From Zhengitettix transpicula (lineage: Eukaryota; Arthropoda; Insecta; Orthoptera; Tetrigidae): a stretch of 64,000 nt of DNA. The translations under genes were made by a program, and so were the position numbers. The stretch spans positions 50,328,129 to 50,392,128 of the forward strand of contig CM073592.1 in NCBI GenBank assembly GCA_037074705.1, in the 5' to 3' direction. Below are positions 1 to 13,485 of the stretch, piece by piece (position 1 is the stretch's first letter; every line of letters starts with the position of its first letter). The notes beneath the pieces were generated by a model. That model was not told where the DNA came from. It saw nothing but the letters and a program-made list of their open reading frames with translations, and did not search any database.

Positions 1-340
1 CCCAGATTTGAGTCAAATCCAGGGTTATGGATGTCGGTGAGTTTAATTATGACATTAAATTGGCCATTTAACCCCCCTCCCCCACGGCCGGGGGTGGAAT
101 TTTTCAAACGTGGTCGATATTTGCCTGGAATAAATATTTGTCGGGGGTCAACGACGTTGATATTATTTCTAACGATGTTGTTTGTAAAATTTCAACTCCT
201 TTAAGCATGGTAGGGGAGCACCCTTAGGGATGGGGGTAGAGGGGCGTTTCATATAATTAACACAAAAACAACCGAGATTCGAGTCCAATTGGGGGTTATA
301 GATGTACGACATCCCGGGCAACGCCAGGAACCCAGCTAGT
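1..340 (-). repeat. Interspersed repeat family G, copy 1 (window-edge truncated)
   Basis: Read on the minus strand this begins at 340 with ACTAGCTGGGTTCCTGGCGT and runs off the left edge of the window. It shares several blocks with 57109-57720 and 46770-46950: the ACTAGCTGGG..GGCGTTG..CCGGGATGTC head, the phrase CCATAACCCTGGATTTGACT, a block of CCCCTAAGGGTGCTCC type, and TTGAAATTxTAC. The block order is the same in the copies and some blocks recur within one copy, so the family is partly built of internal repeats. There is no open reading frame of note. I recognise the ACTAGCTGGG-type head as a motif common at the ends of arthropod repeats, but cannot assign a named family. Confidence 0.7.
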
Positions 341-3300
341 AATTAATGAAAGAAATGTAAAACAAATTAATTTATAAATAGAGAATATAAAGTCAAACAT
401 ACATTCTTTTTTATTATATAGATTGAATATTGACACGAGAATAACGGAGTGATTCGTTATTATAGATAGGATAGTATAGGAACTTGAGATGCAATAAAAG
501 TTATCCAACCGTTTAATTGTTATAATTCTCCACCTTTACTCTCCTGTTCCTCGAATGTAAAAAAATACATACGTAACTTGAAATTATTTCTTCTTCCAGT
601 TAAAAATAAATTCATTTGCGCTACTATAATGTGCAATTTTATTATTCATATGCACTGAAATTCTAGTGAAAACATGTCTTCGACATGAATATTATTATAG
701 AATTGTCTTGAATTGTATCTAAAAAATCAGAAATTTTTATTAAATTTTATTACGATCTCTATAATTTTACCATGTTATAAAAATTAAGAATAAAAATGTT
801 ACATATTAAAAATATTCTTGCCAGACGACTATTATTTATTAAATGAACAAGATTGTTTATCCTTAGGTTCAGCTATACAGATGACTTTAATTGAATTAAA
901 ATTGCGTTCGATTCCCAGTTTTGTTTATTTTAATTAATACTAATATTTATTTTATATAATCTAAATCCAAACGAATTTATGTATTGACATATGTCGGGAG
1001 AATTTGACGACATTTATATTTACAGTTTTATGTAATAATATTTTTATAATAGATTAAACCCCCTTCTGTCGATTCATAGTTGCACTATAATTATTTTGAA
1101 TATTTACATAAATAAAAAGCATCTAAAATTCTTCCCTTTAATTTTGATCCTTAACACGTTACCTTGAGAACTATAATTTTGATTTACTTCAAAATGGGGA
1201 AAAATATATATATATATACGATATATGTGGCTGCTTGAGACCATGCAACTATAGTAACCCTCAACTAAGCTGTCAGCACTTTATAAATTGACCAATTAAA
1301 GAATCCGCAACTTGTTAAAATTTTGAAGTTGAATTTAGCATCTTGCATGATTAAAGAAGTGTTAGAATTGAGAATTGAATGGAAGATAGAACATTTGATT
1401 GGTTTCTTTTAATGGGTGGAGCGCAGTGAATAGTAATTGAATAAACAAACGGGATAAATGCATCCAGGAAGGAACAATTATATATTCCCAATTTTTAAGT
1501 ATTTCAACGGTTAATTTCGGTGTTTTCCGAAGTTCCCGAAGGGACAGTCCTTGTGTTCTGTACGTAATATAATTTGTACAAAAATTGGTTTGAAACATAA
1601 TTATCAACAACGATATCCGCTTCGCGGTGGAATTATAATTCCTAGCTTGAATAATCAGTTCTCTCTAAAGTGACTAATGGTTGTGTTGTGCATGTGTGCA
1701 AATGCTGCCTTGGGCCCCACTGCAGATGTGAGCGGTGGAAAGTGTTGCGTGATATAACAAAATGCCAGAAGCACACATTTCACATCCCGTTTGCATTTTC
1801 ATCAGTTTTTTGCTTTAAATTAAATGTCAAATTCTTTAAAACTGTGCGAGTTTGTGATTTGTGTGTGTTCCATTCGCTTAGAACTACTTTGACAAGATTT
1901 AGGAAAATTTATTTGTTCTTCTCCAACTTCTTTCTCACGTATATCCTTAAAAGGTACACGGCCTTTTATCCTTCTCAAAGAAAAATATAGTTTTACATTT
2001 GCCAAATTAGTAAGAGTAATATAGACGTTGGAAAAATATTAATGGTTTCGCCTCAGCCAGAAATATAGCAACTACATGAATTTATATTTTCATTGCTATT
2101 GGTAAGTTTATTAATAGAACCGAATTTTACTCTTCATTAAAAAAACTTAAACGCCAAATGAAACTAAAGCACGTAAGTACAGTCAGTTATGTACTGATAA
2201 TTCAAATTCTCAATGAATGCATAGAAAAATATATATACTATCAGATTGTGTGCATCAATTATAAACATATAAATAAAACTATATAATTTGTATTTGCAAA
2301 AAAAAATGAATCATTGAATGATTATTTTTAAGTCAACAGAACTAAATATTTAATTAAATTTTACTCATTCTTAATCAATCGTACAACCTTAAAAATTCAT
2401 ATTACAGAGCAGGTAACCAATTATTAAAAAAATATTTTAGTTTTATAATTTTATAGAACATAATAAAATCGGATTAAAAGGTCTTCAATTTTGTTACTAA
2501 CGCGGCTTTCAATTAGTTCACTGTAAAATGAAATACTTTTATTTTTCAACACTACCTCAGCTGTAAAGACGTTTACATATTTTGCAATTTTACTCTTCCT
2601 TAAGAAAATATTTTTTAATATTTTATGAAAGGATGAAGTCACGATAGCAAAATCACGAGAAATTCCCACCGTCAAAAATCACCCTACTGGTAAACGACGA
2701 TTCTTATAACCCGTTCGTTAGTCACTTTTCCTGAAGATTAAAGTAAATTTGGTGATAGTCTCATCATTGAAAAATCCAGATAGGAAGAACGTTCCGTCCC
2801 TATAGACCTTTTAAAATCATATGGCACTCGACTGCTATTTCCACAAACGAGGACACTTAAAACGAAGGGCGGGACAATGCAGCGTTGCCGAACAATCGCA
2901 GTGTATTGTAATGCCACCAGAGGCTCCCGCCACGCCATATAATTTTAATATCATTACAGTTACTTTTTAAATGGAACCGAAACCAAATTAATCATATTCA
3001 AGCTGAAATTATCACTTAAAATTAATTTTTGTTTGATATTATTATGTGAGATCTTTTTCTAGCTTACTAAAGTTGTTTGATATTGTATTCAAAATTTATG
3101 TTAGAAGATGCAAATACCTCTGGAGTAAATTATTCAGCAAAAACATATTATACTGACGTAGAGATGCCGCACTGTATAGTATTAATTATATTTTCCTTGT
3201 TTTCAAAGGCCTAGTTATAATATTAATAAATTTCGACGTTCTATTCCTGCAATCATCAATCAAGTTTCGTGTCTGAAAAACGTGTTTTGAAGGAAAACGT

Positions 3301-4523
3301 TATTATGTAATAGAAATTGTATCTTCATTTTAATTTATTTATTTTTATAGTATGTTCTTAAAAGGTTATATTGGTTAAATTAGTGACAGAAATACGGCTT
3401 TTAAAAATATTTTACTAGTAAGCAGAAGTATCTTTAATAAAACATATAAATATTTATTCTACAATGCCAATAGAAATTAATTGAAAATATATGAGAATGT
3501 CTGAGGAATGGAAATAGATACCAACGAAGCTAGACCTCAATTCGCATTATTTATTTATTGCGGAATACTTTCCATATCCACTGGCTGTAATAGAAATTGA
3601 TTAAGCATAAAATATGTATTTCACTTCAACGACAATACCATTCGTGTGGAACAACATATTTATTGTGCGTCACCCGTTGTTCCTAACGGTCCCGGAGTCG
3701 TTATCAGGATATTGGTTTCCGCGCATGCTGTTATTCGCAACACTCAATTTCTATTACGCCGCCCATTTTTTTAAGGGGAGCACTTGCAACTCTCGACTTT
3801 AATTTTCTTTATGTCTTGCAAGTTATCGTCGTGACGCAACGGAATTTGTTTTACGTTTTGCGTTATTCATGGAGCCAATTTGGTTCATTCACGTCTTTGG
3901 CACACAATAAATCGCTTCTTGAACGCGGATATATTTACTTTTTATATCAGCTCAAGCTGCTTTTAGTAACTTACAGTGCGTAAAAAAATAAAAATAATTT
4001 AAGGAATGTGTCCTTATGAATTATTAGACAGAATTTATCTCACCACTAACCTTAAAAATTTTGTTTTCAGAAAGATTCAATCGAGAAACGTTTTCCTGTA
4101 ACCTCTGATGCTAAACAAAGACCATGATTTCAGTCTCAAAAACTGAGGTTCGAGAGGAATTTTAGATACGCCTTATAAAAATGTGCATAAATCATTTCTG
4201 GATAAATAAATTGGATATAGACAATTATTTTGGTACTGAGCGCCAAATAATTTGGGAGAACATACGGCAAATCAAACTGCTGCAGCCAAGCAACTGCGGC
4301 AAACCATTTTTTTTTACATAAATCGGCTTTTAATTTAATTTATTTATAAATAAGGGTTTAGAAAAATTCAACAGGATCCTTTTTTAATTTCATCTCGATA
4401 AATTAAAATTAATTTACTCTTGAGTTTAAACTGTAGATGAATAACTTTAAATACGATCAATATTCTAACAAATTTATAATACGTTAAACAGGCAAATCTG
4501 AGGGGAAATTTGATGAGAAACTG
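341..4523. other. AT-rich intergenic DNA, no gene seen
   Basis: The reading frames here are short (up to 106 codons), overlap on opposite strands and resemble no protein I know. There is a short (TA)n near 1206-1220. I see no tRNA, repeat array or splice-supported exon. Confidence 0.6.
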
Positions 4524-4554
4524 AAAAAGAAAAAAAAAAAAAAGAAAAAAAAAA
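4524..4554. repeat. A-rich tract
   Basis: About 31 bases of nearly pure A with single G interruptions, followed by GGGG. It could be the degenerate tail of a retroposed element, but no element body is recognisable just upstream. Confidence 0.7.
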
Positions 4555-4599
4555 GGGGTCGTATGTTAGGGAATATACGTGAGGCAGAAATCTCAATTA

Positions 4600-5045
4600 T
4601 TACGTCGCAGACAGAAACACACAGGAATTTCTGCCAGCTTCCTCCTTTACACGTCCTCCTTGGCGTAACAATTCTTAGTATCTCTAGAAAGATTCTTCTT
4701 CCGTCGATCGGGTCTTTTTTCCTTCTCCAAGTTGTACATACGAACTAATTTTCACTCCTTTCTCCCTTCCCAGATTTCCCCGTTCTCCGGGTTATAGATA
4801 GAAACTGTCGTTTCCTCGCTTGTCCACCTTCAAGCTTGACTCTCTTCGTTATCCATCAGAGGGAGGAAAACTCTTCACGTGTTTTATTTCAGCCAAGCTG
4901 CGACGATTTTACACTTTCACACGCTTAATCTCGCCTATTGGAAGGGTTGACCATTGGGGATTTTGGTCAGGCAGGTTTCTCCCAAAATGAACCGCCTTTG
5001 TCACATAGAACGGTTCGCCTCGACACCCGGTCGCCCCCGCGCCAA
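4600..5045. other. Pyrimidine-rich, CpG-normal segment
   Basis: The plus strand is clearly richer in C and T than its surroundings (runs such as CTTCCTCC, TTTCTCCC, CCTTCCCAG) and keeps many CpGs, for example in the run near 5020-5040. No long reading frame or repeat copy is seen. It may be a regulatory region or an old insertion. Confidence 0.35.
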
Positions 5046-5159
5046 ATTTTATGGCCATAATTTCAAGCAAACCATAGCTCGGCTCTGAGTACTCAGGTGT
5101 TTTTTTATCTAAATATTAAAAATTAATCTTAAATTAATTTGAGTGTTCTTCTGGGATAC

Positions 5160-5179
5160 AATATATATATATATATATA
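5160..5179. repeat. (TA)n microsatellite
   Basis: About ten AT dinucleotides, followed directly by GGGGAGAAGACAC. Confidence 0.9.
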
Positions 5180-6680
5180 GGGGAGAAGACACTAAAGTTA
5201 AATGTTACAGAAATGATGTGACCAGAGCTCTTGTCATCAATTTTTTAATATTATTTATAAACATATAATTAATGAATGATAATCAATTTTATATTGCAAT
5301 TCTTATTCAGATAGCATATACATAAATTTATCAGCAGAGTACTTTTTAAAACTATAGAAAATAATTTTCCCTGAAATTGTTTTAGTCTTTTTAAAAAACC
5401 TGTATAAAAAGATCACTGTTAATTTTTTTAAATTGGTTCTGTTGTTACTTAATTATTGACTATATTACTTTATTGACGGTTGCCCGTTAAGCTCCGGTCG
5501 AATAGGGCCATCTAATAATGTGTCTAAGTTGCGTTCGCACTCGGATGAAGTGTCACTTTTCCATTTAACATCGATTCCCTCAATAATATATAAATATGAA
5601 TAATTTTCTTCTCATAAATTATTGTAAAATATATCGTGCATTTTCCAAAAACCACCACACGCCTTGTTTTACAAAATTTTACCAAAGCGGGAATTCGAGA
5701 TTTGTTTATTGGCGTAGCAAATGCTGACTTTTCTGGAAATTTATTTAAAAATAAGGTATTCCAGTCTCAGAAGGCGCTGCTAAGTCAATTCCTCGAATTA
5801 CTGAGCCTCTATCGCGTGGGTCTTTAGCACTGCAACTCTTAATAATTTTGTCCAGTTGCTCAGTCCAGAATTTGAATACAGGAAACCGCTATTTATTACA
5901 AACAAGCATTCAAGACTGACGTACGGCCACCGTACTAATCCGAGCTTACCCGACTGCTAAACCGGAAACATAAATTCACTCGAACAGTGTATTATATTGT
6001 AGATAGATTCACTAGGCATGACAATGGCAACTGTTAACATTGCTTCCTCTCCTTCAGTTCTGTCTTCGCCAGACTTCTACAGTTTCTCCCAGGTCTACAG
6101 TTACTACAGCTACTTCAACTTATTTCTTATTTGGTAACGACATTTTTAACAGCATATATATTAATATTGCACTATATTCTTATATTATTTTTCACGCTGA
6201 GCTGTTCGTTGTTTCAGAGCGTATACGGAATACCCTCTTTTTCGCTTGCCAAATTACTTTTTTCTTCCCGCACGTGTCTGTAACTTTTAAACAGTGGAGA
6301 CCAGGTAGTTTTTGGGCTGCAGACGCGATTGCAATTGAGCTGAAAGCGCTTTCAAATTTTGTCAGCTCCTGCGGTTAATGTTAGCACCGCTGCCTTTCAC
6401 CGACTTCAGTCCTCAGCTGTTGTTTTTTTTATTGTGTGTCTCTGAGTGGTTGAGTTTTCAGTCGACTGCATTCGCTGCGTATAGCGTCGCTTGCATCCCG
6501 GAAAGAAAAAAAAAATTATATAATTTCGGGCGAAAAGGCGGTGACTGTAACCTGGAAAATCTTAATTATCATTCCCCAGAATTCCAAACATTATATTAAT
6601 AATTTCTTCATTATTCAAGATATACAGAAACTTCAAGTATACCTTCCCGTTAACATAAATTTATATAATAATCGTGAATA
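5180..6680. other. Intergenic DNA, no gene supported
   Basis: The plus strand has two adjacent open frames, 6040-6378 (112 codons) and 6378-6599 (73 codons). Neither has a recognisable motif, a convincing splice site or coding-like codon bias. I treat them as chance frames in a slightly GC-richer patch. Confidence 0.5.
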
Positions 6681-6985
6681 TTTTTAGAGTAACAGGCTAC
6701 ATAAGGGTAATTCACGTGGTTGAAACTCCCCTTCAATAGCATAGGAAGGGATTTGAAAGGGGAGATGCGGAAGGGTAGAGGAAGGTAGCCAAGGTTTAAC
6801 TACGGCCCCAGGGCTCTAGTTTAGGGATCCTACACGGCATTCGCCTAAAAGTAATGCACGGAAAACCCTAGAAAAACCTGCATCAGGTAGGTCGGACATT
6901 GGGTACTTGTCCCACGCCCTTCCGATGGCGGGAGAGGGAATAGCTGTGGGGTCACAGCATTCCATTATCGATCAGCTTAGGAGGC
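6681..6985 (+). repeat. Interspersed repeat family F, copy 1
   Basis: Starts TTTTTAGAGTAACAGGCTAC and matches 15167-15372 over about 220 bases. Shared blocks are CATAGGAAGGGATTTGAAAG, ATGCGGAAGGGT.GAGGAAGG, GGATCCTAC.CGGCATTCGCC and AAAACCTGCATC.GGTAGGTC. This copy runs on past the end of the other into a GC-rich tail (CCCACGCCCTTCCGATGGCG). No coding frame crosses it. Family not recognised; the right end is approximate. Confidence 0.75.
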
Positions 6986-7149
6986 AGATGGTCGACTATT
7001 CCAATGGCTGGATATCCGAAGAAAACATTTCTGGCTAGAAGTAATAAAGAAACAAAAATATTAGTCTATTAAGTAATTTAAAGGCCCTTAGGCTAGTAAT
7101 TTTCTGGATCAATTTTTTTTTTGGTGGAAACCCAAAATTTATATAAACA

Positions 7150-7180
<31 letters not shown>
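7150..7180. repeat. (TA)n microsatellite
   Basis: Around fifteen AT units with one G interruption, inside AT-rich DNA. Confidence 0.85.
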
Positions 7181-7182
<2 letters not shown>

Positions 7183-9993
7183 GATGAACATTTTAATGAG
7201 TGTAATACCAGAAATTTCGCTTTATTAAGACTGTTTTGGTCTTACTTATCCATGAAACAAACTTACGGTAACATGTGAATATGTATTAAACATAATTTAA
7301 GATATTACTATGTGAATTTTTTAAATTAATAATGTGAATATAATTTTTGTGGGTCCTTTAATCCTCGGCTGACTTCCTGGAAATTATTTATTATTAATTT
7401 TCAATCTTATTTGCAGTAATTTAAATTAAATTTTAATCCTTTACAATTATGATTTCACCGAATTAATTTTGAAATAATCAGAAGAATTATTGTTGTAAAT
7501 CAGATTTAATAATTTTATTTATAAAATCGAACAAGATCCTAATCTTTACCAAACATAAATGAATTAAATATGGTCTAAAACTAGAACACTAAATTATTTA
7601 ACTGAATAAATTTTAAAATTTAAATTAAGAACGTAGTTATATAATGTGTCAACCAGTTCTCTTCATATCTTTATTTTCTTAGATATTTAAACCACAAGAG
7701 CTTTCGGCCTGTTTGTCATAATCAGCTGTCTTTTAAGAAACATCAATCATACGTAAATAATTTTACATAAAACATATAATTTTTATTTTTTATTATTATA
7801 ATTATTTTAATGTAATGTAAAAAATAATATGTGATTTTATACATTTACAAGTATATATCCCACAAAAAGTTTCGTTACTTCACAGAAGTTAATAAAGTGA
7901 CGTTTACAATAAACGTTAAAGTAAAACACAACATTTCTTCTATAAATTTGGGACCTCTTCAGGTTGTGTTCTTTATCGTAAGAACCATTCAAATTTATTC
8001 AAAAATATTTTAAATAGGAAAATATTGATGAATTTGCGTATAATAATTTAGACATTATCTGGCTGTCTTAATTTTAGGTTTCCACCAAATCTTATTTTGG
8101 TGTTGATCTTGAATTACTTAATTTTTAAATAATATGTTTGTGAAAAATTTAGTGTTTAATTTTCGACCGTTAAAACCGTTGAAAGAATTGTTGTAAATTA
8201 AATAATCAGCCCTATAAAGATAAATTTAAATTTTAAATAAATGTTTAAGGAAGGAAATATAATATTTTGTAACTGTAAAATTAATATTAACGTAAAGAGG
8301 ACACTGAATTTTTTCAGTTTTGTTCAGTTATATCAATTTTACTGTAATTTAAATCATTTTTTCTTCCTTTATAAAAATTTCGATATGCCTATTTTATAGG
8401 TAAGCCGAAAAGTGTCGAAAAGCATTAAATAAAAAAAACTAGAACAATGAAATATTCGTAACGCGTTAAAGGCAAAAAATTATATTCAATAAAACACTCC
8501 AAAGACAAACCTTGGTGGCAAAAATTAGCTTAACGTTATAATAATCGTGAAAAATGTTCTCACTCCCGTTTGAACAACCTGTAAGAAAATAGTTATTTTA
8601 ATCACGTGTACAATTTACGTAAAGCTCCTGTACGTTTTAGTTGAGGGAAATTTAATTATTCCTCGGTTAAGATAATCCCAGACTGTGATGATCTGAGAAA
8701 TTAGCTTCAATATTGGCACACACTGAAGACGCTGCGTGGGTTCATGAAAGCTGCTCCGCCTCAGGAGAAACTTCGCAAGCTCCTAACGAGCAATCTGTTT
8801 CTACAACGAGTTACCAAAGTTTTGTCCTCCCAAAATTGCAACAGTCAGTGAATAATTAATAAAATCCGGAGAGAGAAATATATACGAACGGAATTAATTA
8901 AATTAATCGGTAAAGTATTTTTGACAGTTCCGACGGCAGCTCGCGAGAATTTTTCCGTGAAACTACCAAATGTTGATATTTATGGCGTTTATATCCAGCT
9001 CGAACAATCTCAGATGAAGAAAAGTGGTCCTATAATGGAAAATAGTAATTTAGGAATATTGTTTTATTTTCGTATGAACCTTGAAAATTATATAAATATA
9101 ATAATTAGTGAAGCTTCTCAATTACTTGGATTTCTTAATAGAAAAAATTAAATTATTTAGATCTTCACTTACTAATAAAACATTGTTCTCCGCCCTTATT
9201 CTCGCTTCACTGCAATGCCTTAAATATTAAACTAAATTTCAAAAACCATACTCTTATTAATGTATGATTTAATTTTCAACTTCACTTCAAAACATTTTGT
9301 TAATATTAATCTTGTCTTTTTTTTTATAATAAATCCCTCTCACAAGTCGTTTGTCTTCTTTTGCATACTCTGCGGGCACTACTGTTAGCACAGTTGCAGA
9401 CAGGCTATTCCAAACCCAAATGGTTTTCTATTTAGGAATGAAAACTTCCCGAAATCAGTTCGCTGTTTCCTCTGTTTTAGCTTGTACGCCTTTAGATAAG
9501 TAAAGATAATAAGGTCCAGCCCGTTTCCTTCTATTTTCCAAAGTCTCTAACTCATTTTCCACCACTGCAAAAAATTATTTCAAGGCTTTTCTCTGATTTA
9601 TGTCAAAGACCTGAAAGGGCTCATTCATATACGGATCCCAACAAATTGCTACACCTTCTTTGAGACTAAATGAATTACAGTCAATATGAATGAAAACCCG
9701 CTGAAGTCAAACTACATGATCATATTTTATATGGATTGTGCCAACTGCAAATATTTTTATGAGGTTGTCGCAGAATACTGATACTATGAGGGTTTTGAGC
9801 TGAGATCGGCCAGATGAGAAGCCTGTAGGAAAGTAGCTATTTGATGAGCGGAACGAGGGCATTAAGAAGATTGCAGGGACTAACAGGATGAAAGCCCAAT
9901 ACAGAAAGGAAAGGATAAAAATACCCCGGCATCGTATAAACGCGGTAGAAGTGAGTAATGGGTGCCTCATCCCAAAAATGGTTTGAAATATTT
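7181..9993. other. AT-rich intergenic DNA, no gene seen
   Basis: The frames present (60 to 87 codons) are isolated and unrecognised. No repeats shared with the rest of the window were noticed. Confidence 0.55.
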
Positions 9994-10202
9994 ATTAACA
10001 TGCGAAAATGGCCAGTTAACGACAGAAATTTGAATAGAAATCCTTACGACGTTTCCTCTGCCTATTGACAGAACTTCTCTAGTAAGACAATCTAAGAAAA
10101 ATAATTAGAATCTCTTACTTGAGAATGTCTGCCAACAGGCAGAGGAAACGTCGTAGGGCTATTCAAATTTCTGAATGTAACTGGCCATTTTCTCTTGTTA
10201 AT
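9994..10202. mobile_element. Hairpin (foldback/MITE-like) element
   Basis: The left arm 9994-10068 and right arm 10133-10202 are reverse complements with few mismatches. Matching landmarks are AAAATGGCCAGTTA at one end, ACAGAAATTTGAATAG, and ACGACGTTTCCTCTGCCT near the loop. About 64 bases separate the arms. There is no coding capacity. The structure is that of a miniature inverted-repeat element with unusually long arms. No clear target duplication is visible. Confidence 0.75.
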
Positions 10203-12639
10203 GGTATAATTATATACGTTCCGTGTGTCATAGTTACAGACATACGATTCTTTGACTTGACGTTCGCGTGACAAAGCAAATCTAGAGAGGATCGGAACAG
10301 CTTGTGGTACATTAATATTACCACTACACTGTCGCGTCTAGAAATTTGCATCCACGCATTTAAGGTATAGAAACGGGTTTCACGAAACGTGTTTTCCAAA
10401 GAGACGTGCAATAACCTCAAAACTTGGCTTTCCAAATAGGACGTGGTTTCATTTTTAAAGATAACACTGATCTGAACGTGCCCAAAAGAAGGGAATTTAT
10501 ACTTTATGAATTAATTGTGAAGAGTGGTCTTGAAAATAATACAAGTCTATTCAAATTAATTCATTTTATTCTTAATTCATATATTTTTTCTTCAAACAAT
10601 GTTCAATATTTCTATTATTTCGACATAAACATCTCTTACCGAAATTCATCCATTCGGTCAAGACATCTGGGTAAATCAAAATGAATTTTGTATTATTTTT
10701 ATACTTCCTTGAAATACAATTTGATTCTATCGCACGTATCTTAACATCCGTAAAAAAATAATTAATTGGAGAATTAATTAGGTGAATGATACCCAATGAC
10801 CACCAATGTTTTAAATATAAAATTAGTATAAACTTACGTCAATATATAGTTATTCGTAAATGTATATGTTCCTGAAACCTGTGATTATCATTGGTTTACA
10901 GATTAACGTTACATAGAGCTTACGTCAGTGCAAGATCCGAAAGAAGAAAAAATTGGTTGAAAGAAAAGTTATTGCTGTTTATTTTCATGCAGAGGAAATT
11001 TCTATTCTGTTCTGTTTTTTAGGCCAGCACAATATTATTTTCCTGTATATATATATATATTGTAAAGTTAACTATGTTTTATTTATGTATTATTTTTTTA
11101 ATTATTTAAATTCATAAGTTAGAAACAATATTTAAAATAAATACAAATGTTTTAATTGATCTAAATTGTGATGCTAATAGCAAACAAAATTGTTGAAGTT
11201 GGTAGAAATGAAAACACTTTTTCTCAAAGAGTTACGTAGGGGTGCAGTAAATATCTCCAGAAATTGCTGGCTGAACTGAACCGCAATGAAAGTCTCGTGA
11301 TTTGACCATACATTAGATATAAATAAATTGGCACACTCTCACTTTTGATGAAACGACGTACAGCTGACGGGATCTTTATAGCTGGTCCGCATTTCTCTGC
11401 CGGAATAGCATCTCTCCGGAGCCACACCTCGTTCTCGACAATCAGAATCTACGCTCACGATCTCCCGATTGTCGCTTCCGATTATTAACTCGCGCTTCCA
11501 ATTACAATAATTAAAACGCAGGAACTAAAAATACCTAAAAAAACAAAAAAATAACCAAATGGAATTTATTTAATTAAAATTTATATTTATATTCAACTAT
11601 TATGATTATATGTACATATTTATGTTTTCATTAATATATATTTTTATAGTTGAAATAATGTCCTTATATCTAGTCTATTTATGTAAAATAATTTTATTTG
11701 TATCTGCCAACGGTCAAACAATATTTTTGTAGATTAAAGAAATACATACAAATTTTATGTAGACGCTTTATCGAGAAAAAAACACTCAAATTTTGTTCAG
11801 TGCCTGACAAATTTTTGATAAAAAGATCATACATGCAATATAATAATAATATATTCAATAAAAATTGAACTTTGCGGAATAAGACGGTCTTTACTTTACT
11901 ACCTTCCACAATCCTGACTCCGAAAAATATAAAAGAATGGTCCTTCCAGACGGTTCTTCAGAAGCGCTCGCATCGTAACTTCTACTAACGTCACCGTATA
12001 AACAACGGGAACGACTTAACGTCTCGCTAAACTATTAAATGATAAGAGAAATAAAGATCTGATCGACGATTGAGAGGTGTCTGAATATTAGTTTAAATGA
12101 AGACTGTCGCTAAACACGACAACAGCAGGTAGTGCGTCTGTTCCTTTTCATTTAAATGTTGAAAACGAAAGACATGTTACATTTCTATTCAAAGAAATTA
12201 ATAATGGAACAATGTAAACGGAAATTGTGTTGTATCAAAATTTTTCAGTCATGTTTAAGCAAACAAAAATTTGGAAAAAAAAATGACAAATAATATGTAG
12301 TTGTTTCGTGTCATGTTGGGTGAAATCCCGGCTTTAATTACGTTATTTTCTTACGAAGTTTAACTACGGACTATAATTAAAATTAAAAAAGCATGTAAAA
12401 CAGTTTTATGTATTTCTTAATTAAAATATAACAAAGAATTCGACTTTCAAATTGTAATCATAGAAATTCGAAAGCACTCTTGTGTTTTGATTAAGAACAA
12501 TAAACAATTTTTGGGATTGTTTTGCAAGATTTTATTTTTATTTAGTGTGATAGGAAGTCTGATTTAACTCAAATATGGATAATGAAAGAGAAATAAATGT
12601 ACATTTTATATGTTATAGCGGAGCTTATTCGCGTACAAA
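10203..12639. other. AT-rich intergenic DNA, no gene seen
   Basis: Contains a (TA)n at about 11045-11060 and short overlapping frames only. No motif, splice-supported exon or shared repeat was found. Confidence 0.55.
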
Positions 12640-12788
12640 ACTGTTTTCATTTCGCAGTGTCTGAAACAAACACCAAAACTGCGCGTAATTATAAAGCCTC
12701 GCTTCACAAACGTAGTGACGGATTCCCGTTCCAAAAACAATCAAAGTTTACGTGAGAACAACGCATGAGAACGCATTCTTCATCCGTG
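12640..12788 (+). promoter_or_regulatory. Possible promoter plus 5' exon with splice donor
   Basis: A CpG-normal patch in AT-rich DNA. TATAAAG lies at 12690-12696. About 100 bases downstream, a consensus donor follows GTG (GTG|GTAAGT, GT at 12789-12790). Just before the donor is a short open stretch starting ATGAGAACG (8 codons). This is the architecture of a first exon on the plus strand. No downstream acceptor and coding exon could be identified, so it may be chance. Confidence 0.25.
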
Positions 12789-13392
12789 GTAAGTAGAATT
12801 TGCAAAGCAAATTAGATCCATTCAATCAGACACGTAAACTGCCGAATGAATGTACCGAGGCCAAATAATACGGTCCTCAGGATTTTGAATGACTATTATT
12901 TTTAACTTCTCAACAGAGGTATTTTGCTAAAAATCTCATTATCGATTAACTTGAAATTACTTTCCACAGTTTGGAGCAACATTATGCGGAAATTATTTAT
13001 AAGACCATAAAATATATTGAAGGTTAGATAGTCTGGGTTTCACCAAAAAGAAAGCCTTACATATGTATAAAGCAGTGGTACAGTTATCCTAATCAGTTAG
13101 TGAAAATAAGACATAATTACATGTTGAACTTAATTAAATGATGTACGGGTACTGGGGACGAAAAAATAATTTTGTAAACACAAGTATGAGAACGTGAATG
13201 CAAAGTGTTCTTTACCTACAGTGTTCACCAACTCACTCAATAATTCTGGAAAGCAAAAAAGAACAATACTAAAATTTTGATTTGTGAAAACTCTGTTCGT
13301 ACAGAAATATTATTTAGTGTAATTTATTTTTTTGGTTATAACTAGCAAGGATGCCAGATATTTTATTTTAAATTTTATACGATATATACATA

Positions 13393-13476
13393 TACAAATT
13401 TTCAACATAATTGAATAAATTTTTCAACAAAAAAATTAATTATTAAGTAAAGTAAATAAATCATCCAATAAAGTCA
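13393..13476 (+). repeat. 84-bp direct repeat, left copy
   Basis: Aligned without gaps with 15557-15640, it differs at about 11 of 84 positions by eye. The shared core is AATTAATTATTAAGTxAAGx and the end is CATAAAGTCA or AATAAAGTCA. The two copies bracket LTR-like elements A and B and repeat F copy 2. Confidence 0.8.
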
Positions 13477-13485
13477 TATATATAT

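Noticed and set aside
6040..6599. Two adjacent open frames (112 and 73 codons) as a small operon-like pair of genes
   Set aside because: No motif, no codon bias, and eukaryotic context with no splice or promoter support; chance frames in a GC-richer patch.
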